Source of the DNA: Alligator mississippiensis
Lineage: Eukaryota > Chordata > Crocodylia > Alligatoridae
Assembly (NCBI RefSeq): GCF_030867095.1
Contig: NC_081835.1
Span: 38,547,892-38,611,891, forward strand
Direction of reading: 5' to 3'
Length of the DNA stretch: 64,000 nt
The notes below the pieces were generated by a model. It had not been told where the DNA came from. It searched no databases and was given only the letters and a program-made list of their open reading frames with translations. The position numbers were made by a program, and so were the translations under genes. Shown in pieces: positions 35,401-44,400 of this stretch. Within the stretch, counting starts at the first letter, position 1. The number at the start of each line of letters is the position of its first letter.

Positions 35401-38400
35401 TTGAGGGGGTCCAGAAAGAGCCACCTGTATAATCATGGACTTGCAAGGTAAGCCATACGAGGAAAGGCTGAGGGACCTGGGCCTCTTTAACCTAAAGAAG
35501 AGAAGGTTGAGAGGGGACTTGATAGTGGCTTACTGCTATATCAGAGGAGTGCATCAGGAGCTCAGTGAACAACTGGTCACCAGGGCACCCCTGGGGAAGA
35601 CCAGGACCAATGGATATACAAACTCCTGGAAGGTCGCTTCAGGCTTAATACCAGGAAAAACTCCTTCGCAGTCAGGTTGTCCAGACTGGAATAAACTCCC
35701 TCCGGAGGTGGAGCAGTCACCTACCCTGGTGGTTTTCAAGAGGAGACTGGACAGTCACCTCAATGAGGTCACTTGACCCCGGTTGTCTTTCTGCTTCGAG
35801 CGGGGGGGCTGGACCCGATGATCTGTGAGGTCCCTTCCAGCCCCTAACAATCTATGAATCTAACATGGCAGGGCACTACAGATCAAGGTCTTGAGGTACT
35901 TTAAGCAGTTAGGAGCCCTAGTAGCTCTGTAGCATTGCACCCACATACTTTAATGGTTCAAATTTGTTGTTCTTGCCTAGAAGCAAATTTCTTTCTACTC
36001 CTGCTATGAAGTGATGAGGCAAGAACTTTTTTGGAGATATTTGAAGCAGGATATACTTCCCTCTTGGCCATATTCACCCCTTATTTGTATGTTAGAGACA
36101 GAGAGAAAGGAAGGACAGCTTAGCAGAAAACTGATTAAAGAAGATGAAAGATAGGGAAGGAAAGTAAAAGAGTGGGAAAGACTGAAGGGAAGTATAAAAA
36201 GTTAAGAGAAAGATGAAAAGGAAATATAAAGTTAGAGCAAGGGAAAAGGGAAACTGCTTAATGGAGATAAGAGACTTTATTAAGGGGAAAGAGTGAAGTA
36301 ATGAACAGAAAAGAAGCGAGGCTCTTAAAGAAAAATATGTTGGGTGGTGGGTGGAGAAGTATTCTGGATAATCAGTCCCTGTAAAGAAATGCCATGGCCC
36401 AGCCTCCTTCCCAGGTTTTTTCCTGTCTTAGGTGGTTAATGATCACAGACATACAGGCCAGTGTCCTATTCCCTGCACTCCTTTAACACATTCTACCAAG
36501 TGAAAGAACTAGGGGGAGTCACTGGCCTTGCAGTCCTCTGGTGTCAAACACTTGGGCTCTTTAAAAAAGTATATTAAAGTATAACTGATTTTCCTGTTAC
36601 ACTTGCCTTGGATTTCAATGTAAAAAATCTGGTCTCCTGGCTGTGTAGCCTTCAGTTCTATCTAGTCACACACTAAAGAACATTGTTATATTTAATTGAC
36701 GATAGATTTTTTTATCAACCTTTTTCATGAGACAAATTGCATTACCAATACTTAACACTTTTACAATTGATCTGCTTTAGTCTAAACAACATTCAGTCCG
36801 TTTTTAAGAGGCAAAGATTTTAGTGGGTGATTTATTGGATCAATTGCATGGTTAGTTGGTATATAGATATCACACTCAAAAAAAATCCCTGCGTCTCCCC
36901 TGTTTTTTGGACTATCAAAGCTACAACATCACTCCAACACTGCCAATTATTTTTCAGAGTTTGGATTATACTGAGAAGTTGATGGCACCTTTTGTACCTA
37001 TCATATTTCAGGTGAGTTTTCAAGCATTAATTTTGGCTGGTTCTTTGACCTAAAATGAATAGTACTTCTTTAAAGGGAATCCCAAATATTGTTCCTGGTG
37101 AGCCACTACACCCCACAATGAGCTGTGCCCCCCCACCCCACCCACTTTTCCCATATAGTATTTGATTTGTGGAGTAGGTTTACCAGTGTGTTCTGTTCCA
37201 CCGTCCTAATAGTGATTCAGAAATCCTCTTCATTGTAACAGATCTCACACTTTGTTAACATACTTTTGTTTTGTGGCTTAAATGCTAAAATTGAATGATG
37301 ATATAGAGACTTGTAAAAGTTGTGTGTACGTTAGAAGTAGAAAAATACATGTTAAACACTCGGGGGGGGTGGGGTTCTGCTTCTTAGGATGAAGCTGTTC
37401 ATGGAAAACCAGGAGGAGCTCAGGAAAAAATCACTTCTCACTTAAAGCCTCATAGTTCTGCCAGTGAACCCTCCCTCTCACGGCAGCGACGAAAGAAGAA
37501 AAAGGAACTAGCTGACATTTGTTCGGAAAAGGTGCAAGTGAATAAAAGTAGCTTAAATTTGACAGCATTCTGCTTTTTTAGCCTCTTCCTATCCTCTAAC
37601 ATGTATAATGCTTTTTAGACCGTTTCAAAAAGATCATGTTTAAAATAGAACATGGTTCATGAATAATCTAATTTCCTAAATGTTCATATAAATGAATTCA
37701 TAACATAATGTGGAACTATTGACTTTGGTAAATGTATTTTTGTTCTTTTGAATGGGTATTAACTAAACATGGCCAAAGAGGGAGGTGGGAGGATATTAAA
37801 GTAGATAAAGAACAAGGGACAGGGATGGAGTTGAAAATGTATTCACTTCATTTTGTGTCCTCTGATAGAACCTGGAATGAAACCCAAGAGACTGGATTTA
37901 GTACTTTCCTCACAGACTTGTGCTTCTACTTCCAGATTTCATAGATTTTTTTTAATTTGTTGAGAGAGAAGACTGTGACCATGTACTGTTTCTCTCTAAG
38001 TTCAGTGCAATTGCTTCTCAGCCTCTGCCTTCTCCACCTGATGTGGATGTGAAGATTACCCAAAGCCATGCAAATCAACATGTTGCTGAAGTCTCAGATT
38101 CTGTAAATAGCATTAAAAACAGTCAGATGTTAATTTCAGAGGTTGGTACTAAACATTTTATATGCAAGTTTTGTTGTTTTCTTCTGAGCAGTTTTCTCCA
38201 CAGCCAAGTGCATAGTGAGGTAGGGGAAGAAAGACGTAATTGTAGCTGTCCTCCCTAAATGAAGTTCTGCCTTTTTAAATGATAGATTCCCTCTCATAAC
38301 TGAAACAGTTATGAGAAGCTGTTGGAGGCTCCTTTCATGCAGGGCTCATTGAACACTATGGGGAAATTAATACAATCCATGCTAAACAAGTTGAGAGCCA

Positions 38401-41400
38401 TGGTTAATAGCCATCTTTTTCCAGAGGCATTAGGGTGAAGGATTTTTGTTTCACATGCTGCGAACTGCAAAAAACACTGTGATTACCACATTGATATTCA
38501 TTTGATTTATTTTAAAGGATCGACCCCTGTCAGCAAGAGAGAGGAGGAGACTAAAACAGTCACAGGAAGAGATGTTTCCTTCTGGTAACTTGTATTTGCA
38601 TGTTGACTCTTTTACATGCAGAGCCTTATGCCTTCTCTGTGGAGAACTACAGTCTGCTTTTTAGTATATTTTCCCCCCAAGCGATTCCTTAAGATGTACT
38701 TTTAGTGTTAATAGGAGCTTTTATTTAGCATGACTATTTTTCTAAGGCTCATTCTGTATTATGCATGGTAGCAATTTGTATCTGAAATATGTGGGAAGAG
38801 GAGGAAATCCATTTTTCAGCTAGAAGTGTTGTCTTCTGTTTAGAAAAACAGATTACTCTACTTCCCAGTGCTATGTTCTGCCAGGTTTTAGCTTTTCCTT
38901 TCATGAGCCATGGAATTAATTCAAAATAAATGTAAACAAATAAATACTGTTAAAAAGTTTGTCATTCTTTCAGTGTCTGACGCAAAACGAACATCACATA
39001 ATGCAGTTGCTGAAGCAAAATTACATGTGGAAAATCGTATTAAAGTTTCTCAGTCCTCAACAGAGTCCAGTATTTCTCAGGTAAACTGGGGTCATCTGCT
39101 TTTTAAATATTTAAATACAGGCCCATGTGAGAATCAAAATGAACTGAGGGACTTGTAACACAAAAATTATTTACTGTAGAGAGCACATAGCCAATAAAAC
39201 TACACAGCTATTCTGAAGCTGTTGCCTCCCAAAAAGTTATGAGTTACAGTTGCTGCCAATAGCTTACCTCATATTTGACACCAGAATTAAACTGATTTAG
39301 CTAATCACAACTGACACATTTTCATCCTTATGCATCAGAAATGAAGGATTGAACAGGCACAAAGATGGAGTTGGTAAAGTTCAACTGGAGAGCAACATGA
39401 TGGAAGCATGTGCTGCCTCTTTCTGGGATATGCTTTGAATGTAATAAATGGGACTTCAGTTTCATTCTATTAGTTGCAAAAAATAGCTTTGTTCGTTCAT
39501 GCACTTAGATTGGGCTACTTCCTGATTTTGTCTGAAACTCATTTTGCCAAAACTACATTTAAAAAAAAAAAGAGAAAAAAAAAATCCCACAAGTGAAGAA
39601 AGTAAAAAATTAGGTATAGAATGAAAAATCTATCATTTGAAAGGGCACACCCAAAGTTGATCATGCTTTTGGCAAAATGTGTATGGTTATGTGCTGACAA
39701 AAAAGTAATAATTGTTAAATTTTAAACTTTACAATGTCAATAACACTTAGCTTGAAAAAACCTCTGTACTTGCAAATCAAGGAAAATTAGATTTTGCTTA
39801 TGGCACATATATATAAATATGCTAATGTGATGCAGTTTTTTTGCATGTTGTACTAAAAATTGAACTCACTGAATTGTGGAGATGCATATGTGAAATTTAG
39901 GTTGAAGCCACCTAGAAAATGTTAGGGAATACTGAAGTTACTGAACAGAATAAAAATATTTCTATAAAGATTGATACCTTGTAGTCCAACAATAATTGCT
40001 CTTATAATGTAGTTTAAAATTCATTGCCTGAGAATTTATCAATACGCCCAAATTACAGAACTTGAAACAGAGGCTGTGTAAAATACTTAATGAATCATTC
40101 CATTTTAAATAGAAGTGAGTTTTAATATGCTAATTAAATTAGCAGGTGTATGTGCTTTGACAAACCTATTAACAAGTTAAATCTTATTTAGTAAGTTATA
40201 CTTGATGAAAATTGTTTTTTTCCTTAATTCAAAGAACCCATGTGTTATTGTACAACTGCTTTGATATAACCTAGTTTAACTAATTACTTAATTCTACAAA
40301 AGATCTAGGCATTAGCTGTGTTTGGTCTGAGCACAAAAGGCAGGTGAAGTCTTTGGGTAGAGGCAATATCTTTTATTAGACCAACTAAATAGTTGCAAAA
40401 AAGTTTATTTGCCAAGTTTCTGACACACATGTCCTTCCTCAGGCCAAAAAAAAGAAATAAAACATGGTGAGAGATATAAAAAATGGTCAGAAATCCTTTG
40501 GGTGTGAAAAAAGCCAGTCTTTAGAAAGCTGTTCTTCAGGAATGCAAATTTAAGAGGGCTGCAGGGAACAAAAGGAGGTTGTTTACTTCTAGGTATAAGA
40601 TGTCAGCCAGGTGGGGGGAAGAGGGGCACAAAATCAATGTTAAAAATTAGTCCCGGTTGTTGGAATTTGGCTTTTTTCCTCTTCTTCACATTTTGAAGAT
40701 TCTATTTCAAATGGCAAAATGCAGTATCTTCCATATTTCAGGGATCTAGGCAATAGTCATGTTGGTCTGATTGTAATTTTACAAAGTAATTTATTTGTTT
40801 TATCTTGTCTATGATAGGAAAAAAAACCAACCCATTGCCTATCTGATGATGAGATGAGCTCTTCCACAAGCTCCACAGATAAGTCGGATGGAGATTTCAA
40901 AGCAGGGTAACTGTCTTCTCTGCCTATAGTCATTCAGTAGTCATTTGTCTGCAATATCTAGTACTTTATACTGCTTTGATTTGATGTGGAGAACTAGAAA
41001 TGTATTCTCATAGTTGATGCATACATCCTGAATCAAATCCCTTTTGAACATTTGATCATTGGCGTCTCTGACTCAATTATTTTCAACCTACCCTGCTTAA
41101 CTTATTGGTGTATGTGTAATTCACTGAAACCAAAGGCATTGCAAATGGTTTACTATGAAATCCATTTACCAGTATGAAAGCAACTGTTAGTTGCAAAGGT
41201 GCTAGCATGGTTTCCCTTCAAATGGGAACAAGATTGAAGTGTTTATCAAGAATCTTGTCTTCCTGACATCTTTCTTTACATTTTTTTACCATAGTACCAG
41301 TGTAGATTAGGCTAATGTGGCTGACTTGATTGTTAATCACTGTTGTTTAGACTAGGTCAGAGTAACAGATAGATTAAACTGATGCCCTGTCTAAACAAAT

Positions 41401-44400
41401 GTGCCTACCAATGGAGCTGTGTATCAAAAAAAAAAACAACCCCAAAACCACAACTGTTCTCCCCCACCCCCTCCCCTCCCCAAATATAATGGCACCTATA
41501 GATAGGGATCTCTAAATCACGGAGGAAGTGCTCCTCACAGCAGCTCCTTTAATTTTTTTTCATTCCACTGCTTGCTCCTCCTCCTCCCCCCCCCCCCACC
41601 ACCCAAGAGGTGGATAGCCCTGTCAGCCACGCTGATCACTGGGGAATCAAAAATTGTGGTTTTAAATATGTCACAGCTTTTGCCTCCTTGCTAGTGATCC
41701 ACGAAGGGGCACCGGTGGCCCCACCACTTGCTGCTGACCAGAGAGGAAGCAAAAACCATGGCGTATTTAAAATGTCAGTTCTTCCTTCCCTGGCAATCAG
41801 CAAAAATGACCTGGCTGGTGGGGCCTCTCTGCCAATCAGGGCCAAGGGGGGCAAGTGGCAAAATGAAAAAAATTAAAGGAGCTGCTTGCTGCAGGGAGCA
41901 CTTTTTCCATGATTTACAGAGATCCCTACCTATAGATAACAAGTTTCTGAAAGCTCACAATAATTGTGAACTGAAGCCTGGGCCTTGAATTAGGTCTTGT
42001 TTTATGTTCTAGAAAAAAACATACAAATGAAATGGATGATTTGGTTCAGCTTATGACTTGGACCCTGAAAATGGACTCTAAAGAGAACTGTGAACACCCC
42101 TTAATCCCAACCCCTGAATCAGAATTCAAGTTTCAAAAGAAATACAGGGACACTCTTATCCTATGTGGAAAAGCATCTAATGAACCCGAGGAATTCAGAT
42201 TTGAAGAGTTTCCTTCAGGTTAGTAGTTCTGTTCATACTTTAAAAAAGAATAGCTCTGACAAGGTCCATTGACCATCACTGGTCAACAGAGCACTTACTG
42301 GTAGTCTACAGAAAGCTGTTGGGTTACATTGGTACAGGTTTTCCTTGTAGCTGTTAAATATCATTGAAAGCAGTATTTTTCTGTGTAAGCAATTGCTGTA
42401 GCTGCCAGGAGGTGAGGTGATCTTTGCAAATGTAAATAGACGGGAGAGATGGTCTGAGTGTTATTCATCAACCTGTGAGCCAGGCTATGGACTTCTTAAA
42501 ATGAACTGTTCAAAATCGAAAATCAAAGTTTAAAGATTTCAGTATGTTTTTAAATGTAAAAATAGTTTTTCATAAAACTTCTTGATCGTGGGTAAGACCC
42601 AATATCTAAACCTGAGGGCTTTAAGTGGGTGCAGAAGTTTATTATGCATCTCATCACAGAAATGGGGTTAATTTTTTTTTTTTGCAGCAGTTCTTTTTAC
42701 CTGAATTGACAAGTGCAAAGCTAGAAGCCATCTTTCAAATTCAGACCTCTTACTGAGTGGTTATATTCTGAAAGGTGACACTAGAAATGATGTTGTATGA
42801 TTGACTCCATATAATATCAAAATATCAAATATCAAATCAGTTTACAAGCCAAAGGATGAGTGAAAAAGCTAAACCTGAGGTCTGTTGATCTAAATTTTGC
42901 TTGTCCTGGTTTTGCATGTTTCAAATAGCCAACATAATATTGGAAAGTAAGTTGAATTCTACTGTTTTGCCCCTCACCAAAACAAATGCTTAATTCTAGT
43001 GTTTTTCATTGTTTTTTAATTCTACATTTAACTCTTTTCTCTGGTAAGGGGCAAAGCCAGAATAGAATTCAGCTCAGTTTGCAATATTATGCTGGCTCAC
43101 ATCAAATGAGAAAAAAACTGATAAAGATGTTTGATCCCAGCAATGCAGTTGGTTCAGTAAAAGATACAGTACTAAAAAATCGTTGCCTCTTGAAAGTGAC
43201 ATTTTTGGTCCGCTTTGTTTTTCATCGTAACTGTACCTTTTTAGATTTATAAAACAGTGATATCACTGGCTCAGAAATTTACTGCTGGCCCCTTGTAAAT
43301 AGAAACTACCATTGAATGTTTGGTTGACACATCAATGAAATTCACACTAAAAATAAAATCACATTTGACTCGATCAGATCTTTTATCTGCATTTGTTCAT
43401 TAATGAAGGAATTTAGGGCACTGAAAACAAATCACTGCCTTAAATCTGGCTTGTGTCAGTAGTGACAGTGTTATTTTTAGATTATTTCAATAGCCAAAGT
43501 CAAGACTTAGCATGCTCTTGGTTCATTTCCTAATGGAAACCTTCCGGTATCATAAAATTACTGGCATACGGAGGTTGAAAGGCCACTGAGGCTTGAAAGG
43601 AAGACTAGTTTATGTTGGTGTAAATAAGAAGCGGACAGATGGCGTAAATACTTACACTAATGTAACGTAATCTAATGTGGTACAGAATTACCTTGATAAA
43701 AATGAGGGGTAAAACTACTCCTGTGTGTGTAAGATCTGTTTCCATCCTGGAGCAGCCATTTGCTCAATCCAGACAGGCTGTTACATGCCTTCATCTAGTA
43801 GCAAGGCCATATGATAGTATCTGCTGTGAACAGCCAACCCAGATAGCTACTCATCTCTGTACTCTGGCTCCTAGTGTAAAGTACCCCAGCATACACTGAT
43901 ATTAATGCTTCATGTCCTGAAGTATGTTGGTGGATGGCATTATTGCTACCAGTGCTGTTTTTTCAGTACAGTAATTATTAAATTTTTAATTCCTTTTTTA
44001 AGTGTAAAATGATTGAAATGCACTTAAGTGGTTGTAGGATTTTAGTTGTAGGATCTACCCTTTGACATGGAACTGCTACTCCAAGCTACCTTTTTTTTCA
44101 AAAGTATGTTTTCTAACTATGATTGCAGAGAGAACCTTCCAAACATACCTGCAGGACACACATTATTTTATGCTCTGAGGCCTTCATCCTGCAAACTGGA
44201 TTCACATGGACTTTGCACCTCCAAATTCCCCCAGTAGGGTTACTGTGTTACTGGTGATCACCCAGCTAACATACTTGTTCCACAATCCCAAACTACCTAC
44301 CCCGTGGATTCCTTGGTATTGATTAGCCCATATTCAAACCCCTGGTAGGAAAGGAGCGTGTTAAAATGAACTACTTTACTTTTTTTTTTTAAAGATGCCT

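Noticed and set aside
38001-38010. Alternative NEK4 exon 10 acceptor at TTCAG (38005)
   Set aside because: It gives an early stop, whereas the CTAAG acceptor at 38000 keeps the frame and the family-like sequence.
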